Program-made: the position numbers and the translations under genes
The notes under the pieces: model-generated
Seen by the model: only the letters and a program-made list of their open reading frames with translations
What the model was told of the DNA's origin: nothing
Database searches by the model: none
In this document: in pieces, positions 25,165-36,661 of the stretch
How the letters are laid out: every line of letters begins with the position of its first letter
Position numbering within the stretch: the first letter of the stretch is position 1
Source of the DNA: Costus lasius
Taxonomy: Eukaryota; Streptophyta; Magnoliopsida; Zingiberales; Costaceae
Reading direction: 5' to 3'
DNA: 64,000 bases
Assembly (NCBI GenBank): GCA_027563935.2
Contig: CM050449.1
Coordinates: 48,582,507-48,646,506 of the forward strand

Positions 25165-28100
25165 CTAATGGTTGAGAAATCTCAAACCCATATTATTACA
25201 GTGCTTCTCATGCTTCTGCTGCGCCAGAGGCTTGGTAAGCGGGTCTGCCAGATTGTCATCTGTATGAACCTTGCAGATTTTGATCTCGCCACGATCTATG
25301 ATCTCCCTGATCAAATGAAACCGTCTCTGTATGTGCTTGGACTTCTGGTGCGACCGTGGTTCCTTTGCTTGTGCGATTGCTCCAGTGTTATCACAGAAGA
25401 TAACCAAAGGATCTGCACTCGAAGGAACAACACCAAGTTCTCTCACGAACTTACGAATCCACACTGCCTCCTTGGATGCTTCCGAGGCTGCAACATACTC
25501 GGCTTCTGTTGTGGAATCAGCAACAGTTGACTGTTTGAAACTCTTCCACACCACTGCACCTCCATTCAAGCTAAAAACATAGCCTGATTGCGATCGGAAA
25601 TCATCCTGGTCCGACTGGAACGAAGCGTCAGTATATCCTTCAATACTGAGTTCTTCCTGACCACCATATATCAAGAACATATCTTTGGTCCTCCGCAGAT
25701 ATTTTAAAATGTTCTTGACTGCAATCCAGTGCGCCATACCTGGATTACTTTGGAAACGACTGGTTACGCTTAACCCGTAAGCAACGTCTGGGCGAGTACA
25801 CAACATCGCATACATAATGGAACCAATAGCCGAAGCATAAGGCGTATTGTCCATTTCATCTTTCTCAGTCTGTGTTTGTGGACACTGACTCTTCGAAAGA
25901 CTCAGACCATGTCTGACTGGAAGATATCCACGTTTAGAATTCTCTAAATGAAATCTCTCCAGGACCTTATCGATGTAAGTACTCTGGCACAGCCCGAGAA
26001 GCCTCTTAGATCTATTCCTGTAGATCTTCACACCTAATACATAGGCTGCTTCTCCTAAATCTTTCATCTGGAAACATTTCCTCAGCCATGCTTTAACAGC
26101 ATGCATTTCAGGAATGTCGTTTCCAATGATCAAGATGTCATCGACGTAGAGGACTAGGAAAGTAATCACGCTCCCACTAAACCTCTTATATACACACGGG
26201 TCATCCTCGTTCTTGATGAAACCGAATTCAGTGACTGATTCATCAAAACGAATATTCCAGCTTCTAGATGCTTGTTTAAGTCCATAAATGGACTTCTTTA
26301 ACTTGCATATCTTATGACGATCTGATGGATTAGTGAAACCCTCAGGTTGTGTCATATACACATCCTCATCCAGATTTCCATTAAGGAAAGCTGTTTTCAC
26401 ATCCATTTGCCAAATCTCATAATCATAATATGCAGCTATCGCGAAAAGAATCCGAATAGACTTAAACATGGCTACAGGTGAGAAAGTTTCATCATAATCT
26501 ATCCCGTAGATTTGTTTGAAACCTTTCGCAACTAGCCTGCCTTTATAGGTAACCACGTTACCATCCATGTCAATCTTCTTCTTGAAGATCCATTTACAGC
26601 CTATAGGGATAACTCCCGGAGGCGGATCAACCAAATCCCAGACTTGGTTATCTGACATGGAGTCCATCTCGGCGCGCATAGCCTCAAGCCATCTCGCTGA
26701 CTCCGGTCCACTGACCGCATCCGCATAAGTAAGGGGTTCATCATTGTCAATGATGTAGACTCTATCATAGCGCTCAGGCTGTCGACGGATCCTACCCGAT
26801 CTTCGCGGTTCCCGTGATATTTGAGCCTCAGGTTGTTCAATAACCTGTTCTACCGGCTCAGGCTCATCCAACTGTGCTTGGTCACTTTGTCCTTCTTCTG
26901 GATTCTCATCCAGTTTTATTTCTCTCCCACTGGCCTCTTGCAGAAGAAACTCCTTCTCAAGAAATATGGCCGTCCGAGCAACAAAAACCTTGTTCTCTTT
27001 GGGATCATAGAAATAATAACCCTTAGTTTCCTTAGGGTAACCGACAAAGATACATTTGTCAGATCTGCTCTCTAGTTTCCCAGAGGCGAGCTTTTTGACA
27101 TAAGCCTCGCAGCCCCAGATCCTGATAAATGTCAAGCTTGGCTGTTTCCTATACCATAACTCATATGGAGTTTTAGAAACTGCTTTGGATGGCACTCGGT
27201 TTAGTACCTTTGCAGCTGTTTCCAGTGCAAAACCCCAAAAGGAGTATGGAAGAGTAGCCTGACTCATCATAGAACGAACCATATCAAGTAGCGTTCTATT
27301 TCTCCTCTCGGACACACCATTCCATTGCGGTGTTCCTGGTGGAGTGAGCTGTGAGATAATCCCACACTCATTTAGATAGTCAGTAAACGCATGACTTAGG
27401 TATTCTCCACCTCGATCTGAGCGAAGTGCTTTGATATTTCGGCCTAGCCGATTTTGTACTTCATTTTTGAACTCTTTGAACTTGTCAAAAGATTCACTTT
27501 TATGTCTCATCAGATAGACATACCCGTATCTACTGAAATCATCAGTAAAGGTAATGAAGTACTGATAGCCACCTCTGGCATGTTTACTAAATGGCCCACA
27601 CACATCACTGTGTATAAGGTCAAGTAAACCTGAAGCCCTTTGACCTTTATGAGGAAAAGGTGACTTCGTCATTTTACCCATCAAACAAGCTTTGCATGTA
27701 TCAATCTCCTTATAGGAGAATGATCCCAGCAGTCCATGATCATGCAACCGCTTAATGCGTTTCTCGTTTATATGGCCTAAACGACTATGCCACAGCAAGG
27801 TGCTGTCATCAGCATACTTGGCTTTCTTAATATCAACATTCTGTATAGAACTTTCCATGTCCAACATGAATAACCCATTGTTAATTGAACCAGTTGCATA
27901 AACAATATTATCATAAGACAAAATACACTTTGAAATATCGCATTCAAAGGAAAACCCCTTCCTGACAAGAGCAGGAATGGAGATAATATTTTTAGTTATA
28001 CTGGGAACAAAATAACAATTGTCTAGTTCCAATACAATGCCAGATGGTAAAGGAATGAAGTAGTCTCCTACAGCAACAGCAGCAACCCGTGCCCCGTTTC

Positions 28101-29046
28101 CAACTCGTAGGTCCACCTCATGCTGTCCCACCTGCCTTCTTCTCTTGAGTTCCTGTACATTTGAACAAATGTGAACTCCACATGCAGTGTCCAACACCCA
28201 TGATATAGAAGAAGAAAACATGACCTCAGTCACGAATATACCTGAGCCAGAAGCGATGCTTCCCCTCTTATCTCCTTGGAGCGCTTTACAGTCCTTTTTC
28301 CAGTGACCCAGCTGGCCACAGTGGAAACACCTGTATTCCTTAGACCGCTTCACCTTCTGCTTCAGAGCCTTGCTGTAGCTCTTGACAGTGGCCTTGCCCT
28401 TCTTCCCCTTCTTCTTGTTCCTGGAAGGAACCATCAAGACAGAGGTTGAAGGCTTACCCTTCAGAGTTTCCTCAGTGGTCAAGAGCATATTCAGCAGCTC
28501 TGCCGGAGTACAATCGATTTTGTTCATATTAAAATTAATAATGAACGCGTCGAATGAAGGCGGGAGAGACTACAGAATAATGTCCACAGCAAGCTCCTGG
28601 TTAATGGTATGCCCCAGTTTTTCTAGAGCCTCCTTGTGCCCAATCATCTTGAGCACGTGAGCTCCCACTGGGCTCCCTTCAGCCAGTTTGCTCTGAAAGA
28701 AGAGCTTTGTCAAATTGTAGCGTTCTGTCCTCGCCTGTGCAGCATACAGCATCTTGAGGTTTGTAATCATGTCTATAGCCGACATGTCCTCATGCTGCCG
28801 CTGCAACGGTGGCGTCATAGACGCTAGCATCAGGCAAGCGACATCAATGCTATCATTGACGTGCTTTTCATAGGCTTCCCGAACCGCCCTTGCGGCGTTC
28901 GGAGCGGGCTGTGGCGGTATCGCCGTCTCGAGGACATACAGTTTCCTCTCTGCCTTAAGAACGATCTTAAGGTGTCCAAACCAGTCAGAGAAGTTCGGCC
29001 CAGCAAACTTCTCCCTTTCTAGTAGGGATCGCACATTGAAGTTCAT
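25165..29046 (-). pseudogene. C2 copia gag-pol with a single stop
   Basis: Complete copia polyprotein frame (about 1290 codons) broken only by an in-frame TAG at 28570-28572, in gag about 160 residues from the start, where paralogues have Gln. All other signatures are intact: zinc knuckle CFHCGQLGHWKKDC, protease DTACG, integrase SDRGGEY and GVSERRN, reverse transcriptase LYVDDILIIG, RNase H DNTGAIAQ. The LTRs are nearly identical, so the nonsense change is recent or the RNA was packaged with proteins supplied by another copy. The start Met lies in GAACACCATGAAC. Confidence 0.95.
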
Positions 29047-30854
29047 GGTGTTCGTTGCTGCAGGTATCTACAACAATGCAAGAACAGCAAGGTCAGTATC
29101 AATGTATAAGAATCAATCAGGACTTAAGAAAGATTCCTTTTTCTCACTATTTTATCAGGCATGAAAAATCCAGCAAAACAGCCCGAAAGAGTAGGACTCT
29201 TTTAGTGAGATGGGATCCAGATTTCATACTTGGTCTCCGTGTCCCGCTCAGGCGAGATAAGATGCACAGAGAGTACAAGCACTAGTTTCTGGTAGGCAGT
29301 CCCAGCCAATCGCCAACCCGTGCGATTCCCCTTCATCTGGGCAGTCCAGCAGACTGTGCCAACTGAGTTGGTACAACACAATCTCTGACCCCACAGATGG
29401 CTGCCTCCATGTGCTACCATATGCGCCACATATGTAGGCTACACGGTCAAGCTTACCCGACCTACTCCCTGGACCACCACGTGCTATGCTGAGCAACGAG
29501 AAGGGATAAATCCCTACTCTGTAACACGCAGGTGTAATCCCGCACCGTCTGAAGATAGATGGACGTGCCCACTGAGTGGGTACAACACGGCTCCAACGAT
29601 AATCAGAACAGTGAGGTTTCGCGTCAGAAGGCTTACGAGCTTGATATTTTAGCGTTGGATTTTAACGGTCTTTTATCTTCTTCACTATCATACAATTCCT
29701 ATGGTGATAGCAGAAAATAAACTTAATCATGCAATTCTAATATTATACAATAAAAGAAAGCATGTATCTTATGTGGTAAAAGCCCATAGCCCTAGAAGAC
29801 CTTAACCTAACTTAAGTCTTCATTTGCTCTTCATGGGTCTTTTGCTGCTCATCTGGCCCAAACCAGGGCCCAAGCGCCATCTGCAGCACAGGTGCGCCCA
29901 CCAGGAATATGCGCCTGGTCCTAGGGTCGAACCCTAGACCTCCCACCTGGTCCAGCCACTGCTGCATGCGCCTCTGCCAAGTGTGCTCAGTGTTCTTGTC
30001 TAATTAAATTACAAATTTAACTATCTAGACAAGAGTGACACGCAGGTCACTTACATTTATAAATTAAAACACAGTGATGCGCAGATCACAATAATTAATT
30101 TACAACAATTAATACAGGCACGCAGGCCCCAGCACAGCACACAATTAATATGGGCAGCCCACATAAGACTAAATAAACAAACATATGCATCAATCAACAA
30201 CCATGTGATCCATCATAAAAATTAAAATTTTCGAAAACCCCATGGGATCAATTTTAATTTTCCTTATTTGCCCTACAACCTTACAACGGTCCATTACTAG
30301 GGATCCACTCATCCAACCTAGTCAGATCCACTGCCCTTGCATGCACCAAGTCCTAACTGACTTGAGTCGACCATAAGGTCAACCATGCATGCGTCAGGGC
30401 TGAACGACCACACTGAGGTCTGGCAAGCGGGCGTGACCCCGGGCCTAACTCAGGTGCGTTCATTAATCGTCTCAATCAGACATCGCTACACACCTGTCTG
30501 CAGTCGACCTATAGCCACCATAGGCTTGCGCCAAGGTGCTATCTGGTCGACCCATTCAGGCTGTCAGATAGTCTGGTCAGACTGTTGGATCTAAACTAGG
30601 GGTGACTTCAACCCTAATAACCCGTCTAAGGGTTTAATGCAAGGCCTTGATCTAATGATATACGCGCAAGTGTTAAGTTTTAAAGAAACAAAACTACTAG
30701 AAGCGCATACTATTTATACATGCGTTAACTTGCAACAAATGTTCTACAACAAGCATGTAGTTACGCATGTCATGAATAAACATTAGATCGAATGAACTAG
30801 CACAATCATGGATCACGTAAAGCATCAAGCAATCAAGATAACATGCAGTAACTT
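29047..30854 (-). other. C2 untranslated leader
   Basis: About 1.8 kb, colinear with the C1 leader, with no recognisable gene. It carries the twin hairpins and otherwise AT-rich anonymous sequence. Confidence 0.7.
29356..29583 (-). other. C2 twin leader hairpins
   Basis: Same two stem-loops as in C1, at 29356-29374 and 29565-29583, unchanged while flanking bases differ. Confidence 0.55.
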
Positions 30855-30866
30855 GCTCTGATACCA
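30855..30866 (-). other. C2 primer-binding site
   Basis: TGGTATCAGAGC in element sense, two bases from the LTR at 30869. Confidence 0.9.
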
Positions 30867-30868
30867 AT

Positions 30869-32590
30869 TGAAGTTACCCCTTAATCTAAGGGGGGTCCCC
30901 TTCTAGGGGGAGCAAAACCCTAAAGTGATGGCGCATAAAATTTTTGACTTGCGGAAACTAGGGTTATAGAATCGACTTGCATGTTAAAAGATCAACTCGA
31001 TATAAGGTTATTAATGATGATGCAAAACGATCATACCATCGCCATGGAGTGGGTGTTGCCTTGGAAGCTAAAGTCGCAAGTGCCACTTCTCCAAAGTCCC
31101 GCACACAAGAGGATGATGGCAAACTCTTTGTCGCTCCTTGTGCTAGCAAGGCTTCAAAGAATCCTTGATCGAATGAGAAAGGGATGGAGATCTTTTCTCT
31201 TGGCCGAATCCTCCTCAATCCTTCAAGCGTCGCCACACTCATGAGAGTCGAGAGGAATATGGGCGAGAGGAATAATTGTGTTGGCGAAAATAGGGTATAC
31301 TCTATTTGGATGAGCGTCCTCTCCAAGTGGAGATCATGGTTACTAAAAATAGTAACCACTCCTCACCCCAACGTTCACGCCAAGTGAACTTGTCGCCAAC
31401 TCCTCTCCCCTTTGAACCATGCGCTCATCAAGTGAGCCGGTTCACTTTGGTTCGGTTTAAGAACCAATCAAGCCAATGATCTAGTCTAGATCTTAAATAA
31501 ACCCTAAGGTTCCCGATCTAACCGTCGATCTCCTCGATGCCCCTGATCTGACCGATCTGGCATCTATTCTCTCGATCGAAGCTTACCGATCTTAAGCCCT
31601 AATCAATCAAATATGATCAGACCAGATCTCACTCACAATCAGAGATTAAATCCCTTTAAACTGAACCCAAACAATTCAGTCCACACGATCTGACTTAAGT
31701 AAGCCATATCATCAAATTGTGCGACCCTGAGGGTTTCCTTTAAATGTCGGTAACGATAATTCTCATTATCACGATCAGTGAGGGGTATCTAGCAACACAT
31801 CACTGTCTCCCGATAGAAAAGAAAGAGTCTTCCAAGACTACACCCAAACCATAGCACAAGTGTGAATCATTTCACAAGGCATGCATACTTCCTTTGCCAC
31901 TGGATGTTCTTATTGGACAAGCCTGTCAAGCTCGTAACTCCAATATGACGAGCATGATTAGATCAGATGAACACTGTCACCTGGGTACGGCCATACACTT
32001 TCTCAATCATCTCATCCAGGGGGCCCCTTTAGAACATCACACTCCTTAAACAAGGAGACGGCAATCCTATGTCTATCACTAGTGCTCTAACCTGACTCAA
32101 GCTCACCATCCAAGATAGTCTATAATCATTATGTTTCAAATGATATTGAACCATCTCAAAACAATGACAATCATCATTCAGAAAACACAAGTGATCTCAA
32201 GTCAGAGGAAATGTGCCACTTGTCTTAATCAAGGAATATTCACATTGTGACAAACAATTGAACATCCTAGTAGGGTCTGTCCAGTACATCCAATGTACCC
32301 ATGAGTCTACATCTTATTCCATGCTCGAAGCATCCTATAAGATTAGAACACATATTAGTCTTAATCATATCAAGGCTGTCTCATGTTCACCAAGATATAT
32401 CGACTAAGGACATAATAGCATGTCAGCCAAGCTGAACAGCTTTGAGACATTATTCAGAAGAACATATATTGCAGCAGACAATGTAGCTAACTGAATAACA
32501 ACTATGCCTTTATAAACATAACAGTTTATTACATGATACTAATACATTCCCATAGGCCTCAAACATTAGCCTTAAGGGCATACCCCAACA
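30869..32590 (-). repeat. C2 5' LTR (1722 bp)
   Basis: Near-identical partner of 23423-25144. Core CTTGTGCTAGCAAG at 31137-31150. Ends ACCCCAACA before the GAATT duplication. Confidence 0.95.
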
Positions 32591-33460
32591 GAATTTTCGG
32601 CTAGGGTAGAGTTTTTGGCGAAATTGTTGGCTTGGAAGAAACCTTGGGCGACGGCTAGGAGGAAGAAGGCGATCTTGGTGTTCTTGGAATTCCCTTGAGG
32701 TGAAGAAGCTTCCTTGGCGAGATCTTGGAGATCCTTTGGGCGACATCAAGGCTTTAGACGATTTTTTTTGTGGAGGATTTTCGGTTTAAGAGGTGAGTGG
32801 GGTGTCTTAATTGATTTCTAGCAATTTGGTTGTGTTAATTGATGTATTAGATTGATTAGAAATTTTACCATGTTAAAAACCGAAAACTCAAGACTTCTCT
32901 TTGTTATAAACCGAAAGTTACAATGGTATAATTATCATGAAAACTCAAGACTCCTTGTTAACTAAGGTTTTATTTAAGTTGGAAATTTTATCATGCTAAA
33001 AACCAAATTATGATGTATCTTCATGAAAACCGAAAATTTGTATAGGTGTATATCTCATGAAAACCGAAACTTGTAGCTTGAAATTTAAGGTATTTTTATA
33101 GGGAATTTTGGTAGCATTAAACCATTGAATTGGGAGTATGAAATTCTTGTTAACTAGGTATTTTATAGGGAATTTTGGTAATATTAAATCATTGATTTTT
33201 GGTAGCATGAGAATCTTGTTTTAAATAGATATTATGTTTGAAACTGTGGGCTAGATGTGATGTTTTGTGAACCAGATTGTAAGAGCATGGATTTTAATCT
33301 TATGTTGATTTTTATGGATGCCCTAATAAATGCTAATAATATTATAAGAGTCATGTTTGTTTATTTATGACCATGAATCTTTGTTTGAGAAATTTGGGTG
33401 ATAACTTAGCAAGGCTGCACTAAATTGATCAGCATGAAACCTAAGGACTACCCTACATTA

Positions 33461-33560
33461 GGTGATTTTTTGAATGTTATGTGATTATGTGATTTTGAAT
33501 ATTATGCGGTTATGTGATTTTGAATATTATGTGGTTATGTGATTTCAAATATTATATGTT
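33461..33560 (+). repeat. ~28-bp AT-rich repeat in G1 LTR
   Basis: Three to four copies of TGTGATTTTGAATATTATG-like units, equivalent to 12071-12236 in G2. Confidence 0.65.
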
Positions 33561-33815
33561 GTGATCATGGAATGGTTAGGACTAAGGCTAAGTGTAACTG
33601 TGTGCTCAATGGGATAGTTGATATGTGATATGTTAAGGGTTGGATATTTCAGCCCTGTATTGTGATATGTGAAGGGGGTTGATGTTCAGCCTGCCCGATA
33701 TGATTATTGTGATGACTATCCTAGAGTCTAGTTGACACTTAGGAGTCCACCTTTGTGATATAAGATATAAGATGTGTCTGTTGTCCAGTAGGAACCCTTT
33801 GGGAGAATGAGTTTT

Positions 33816-34014
33816 GACGCAAAGTGCCATGTCTTGGTCGGACAGGGGGCCACCTCTTGATGTCATCACTCTTTTGTGTTATGGGGTGTCGTAGAGCAAA
33901 GTGCCACGTCATGACCTGGCGGGGGCCACCTCTTGAATCTACACATCTTTTTGTGTTATGGGGTGTAGTAGAGCAAAGTGCCACGTCGTGACCTGGCGGG
34001 GGCCACCTCTTGAT
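33816..34014 (+). repeat. ~78-bp tandem repeat in G1 LTR, three units
   Basis: Units start at about 33816, 33893 and 33971, each with CAAAGTGCCA and GGGGGCCACCTCTTGA. Same repeat family as in G2, but three units rather than four, with different units homogenised. Confidence 0.88.
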
Positions 34015-34920
34015 TCTATACACTGTCCATCTATATGTTGCATGCAGGCTTCTCCCAGTGCTTAGGCCAAAGCCGGGTTAGACCATGATGGTCACTACTG
34101 AATATGCTGGACAACTAGGTTAACTAACTGGTTAATGTGTACAGTGGTTTAGAGTGTAGCTCTAGAACCTTAGTTACTCTATGGGGACAGTTGTGTGATG
34201 TCTTGGCAGGGTATACTTGATTGTTCATATGTGTTTTGTTCTTTAATTTTGTTATATGTTGATATGATAATCTGTTAAAGATTTTTAAAATAATCTGCCT
34301 GTATTTTTGAATGTATGCTATGGATGGTCGTTTGAGACTATCCACTCACTGGGCTGTGTAGCTCACCCCTCAATGTTTTCAGGTGTAGAACAGGGGCGCA
34401 CTGCATGAGTTAGCATGTTATACGGATATTGTGATTCTCCATGCTGGTTGGATGTATAACTTTTGTGCTTAATTAACTGAGGCCGGATGTGGCCGAATTA
34501 TATGAACTTGGGTTGCCAGTTGTGGCCAAACTATGTGTGAACTTATGTTGCCGGTTGTGGCGGTTTTGATATTATGATTTTTGTGTCACCGCGGGCTTTG
34601 GCCTGGTTTCGGTGTTTGGTATCACTGTGAAACTTTATGGAATCGACGTTGTGATTTTGTTTTGAATTTCAGTTTGATGTGTATTTTTGCAATCGGTTTT
34701 GATATACATGTAACTTGCATGTGTCTAGTGCAAGTATTGCGTGGTGGCAGGTACCTTTATGAATTGTGTTTCTTGGAGATTGTATGTATGGATTTTTGGA
34801 AATTTTCAGATCGTGTTTCCTGAACTCGGTTTTACCTAGCATGTGAATCGATCTTGTATGACACATCCTGTTTCTTCTGTGATTTGTGTTGCTTGTTTGG
34901 GGTTAAGATAACGGGATGTT

Positions 34921-34925
34921 ACACA
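34921..34925. repeat. C3 target-site duplication, ACACA
   Basis: Left copy; right copy at 43436-43440. It spans the last 3 bases of the G1 LTR and the first 2 bases of the flanking C4 sequence. Confidence 0.9.
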
Positions 34926-36641
34926 TGAAGGGTCCCCTTCAAGGGGGAGCGCAAGCATGTAAAACCCCTTTCGAGAGGGGGGCAAACCCTAGAGCATGCG
35001 GAAAATGTACTCTTCTAGGGTTTCAATATGATCGTTTGCATGAACACATATATATGATCAACTTTATAAGTATTGCAAAGATCAAGTTTGAGATCTTTTA
35101 CCATAGCCATGATAGAGGGTGGCGGCTTGGAAGCAAGAGGGCAAGAAAGCACTCCTCCAAAGAAAACACACACTAGATGAGAGATGGCTACCCTTTAGGA
35201 TCTTCCTTGTGCTAGCAAGAGATCCCCAAAGTTCCTTGTCGTGTGTTGAAGATGAGATGTGCTTGGCCGAGAGCTTCCTTGTCCTCGAGTCCTCTCTTCG
35301 TTCAACGAAGATGACAAAAGCGTAAAGGCCAAATTGCGTTAAGCCTTCTTCATTCAAGTCATGGCGTTACACTTCCAAAAATGGAAGGTTTTCAAGCCAT
35401 GCGATCACTTGAAGGAAAAAGCGCCCAACAAGCCTTTAAACCTTGAACCATACGTTCACCCATGTGAACCGGTTCAAGCCAATTAGGTTCAACCCAATTC
35501 GGTTCAAAACCCCAATTAAACCAGCCCAAGCCATGGTCTAGATCTCTTTGAACCAAATGGTTCAAGATCTAACCGTTCATCTCTTGATGCTCCTGATCTC
35601 TTCGATCTAGCATGCATACTCTCGATCGGAGCTTACCGATCTCAAGCCCTAATCAATCAAACATGATCAGACCAGATCTCACTCACAATCAGAGTCTAAA
35701 CTCGTTTAAACTGAGTCTAAACAGTTCAGTCCACACGATCTGACTTAAGTAAGCCATATCATCAAATTGTGCGACCCTGAGGGTTTCCTTTAAATGTCGG
35801 GTAACGATAACTTTCGTTATCACGATCAGTGAGGGGTATCTAGCAACACATCACTGTCTCCCGATATAAAGGAAAGAGTCTTCCAAGACTACACCCAAAC
35901 CACAGCACAAGTGTGAATCAACTTCACTAGGCATACATGTGTCCTTTGCCACTGGATGTTCTTATTGGACAAGCGGGTCAAGCTTGTAACTCCAATACGA
36001 TGAGCATGATTAGATCAGATGAACATAGTCATCTGGGTATGGCCATACACTATCTCAATCATGTCATATAGGGGGGCCCTTTAGAACATCACACTCCTTA
36101 AACAAGGAGACGGCAATCCTATGTCTATCACTAGTGCCCTAACCTGATTCAAGCCCACCATCCAAGATAGTCTATAATCATTATCTTTCAAATGATATTG
36201 AACTACCTCAAAATAATGACAATCATCATTTAGAAACACAAGTGATCTCAAGTCAGAGGACATGTGCCACTTGGTGCTTACAAGGATCATTCACATTGTG
36301 ACAAGCAATTGAATATCCTAGTAGGGTCTGTCCAGTACATCCAATGTACCCATGAGTCTACATCTTATTCCATGCTCGAAGCATCCTATAAGATTAGCAC
36401 ACATATTAGTCTCAATCATATCAAGGCTGTCTCATGTTCACCAAGATATCTCGACTAAGGACATATAGCCTGTTAGCCTAGCTGAACAGCTTTGAGACAT
36501 TATTCAGAAGTACACTTATTACAGCAGACAAGGTAACAACCTGAATAATAACCATGCCTTTATAAACATAAGAGTTTATTACATGATACTTATTACAATC
36601 CCAAAGGCCTCAAACATTAGCCTTAAGGGCATACCCCAACA
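34926..36641 (-). repeat. C3 3' LTR (1716 bp)
   Basis: Starts TGAAGGGTCCCC with a hairpin CCCCTTCAAGGGG and a second one just inside (CCCCTTTCGAGAGGGG). Core CTTGTGCTAGCAAG at 35206-35219. No gene seen. Confidence 0.95.
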
Positions 36642-36656
36642 ATCTCCCACTTGCAC
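36642..36656 (-). other. C3 polypurine tract
   Basis: GTGCAAGTGGGAGAT in element sense. Confidence 0.85.
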
Positions 36657-36661
36657 TTAAT

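Larger units (their letters stand above)
23423..32590 (-). mobile_element. C2: complete Ty1-copia element, very young
   Basis: Full antisense copy, 9168 bp, with two 1722-bp LTRs that differ by one substitution and two single-base homopolymer indels by eye. Perfect target duplication. Inserted in the G1 3' LTR. The gag-pol is whole except for one nonsense codon. Confidence 0.95.
8977..34923 (+). mobile_element. G1: Ty3-gypsy chromovirus (Tekay/Del-like), shredded by insertions
   Basis: Plus-strand element whose remaining parts are 8977-10519 (end of protease to RNase H), 21435-22935 (integrase, chromodomain, polypurine tract) and a 3' LTR split as 22936-23422 plus 32596-34923. C1, G2 and C2 interrupt it. 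Its 5' LTR, gag and protease lie left of the window. The LTR ends in GTTACA at 34923. The expected right target duplication is CACGG (34924-34925 continuing at 43441-43443, beyond C3), which matches the copia leader context of C4. Thus G1 inserted into C4. Confidence 0.9.
32596..34923 (+). repeat. G1 3' LTR, second part
   Basis: Continues the LTR after C2, starting TTCGGCTAGGG (the counterpart of TTCGGTTAGGG in G2) and ending GGGATGTTACA. With the first part the LTR is about 2.8 kb, shorter than the 3075 bp of G2. No gene seen. Confidence 0.9.
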
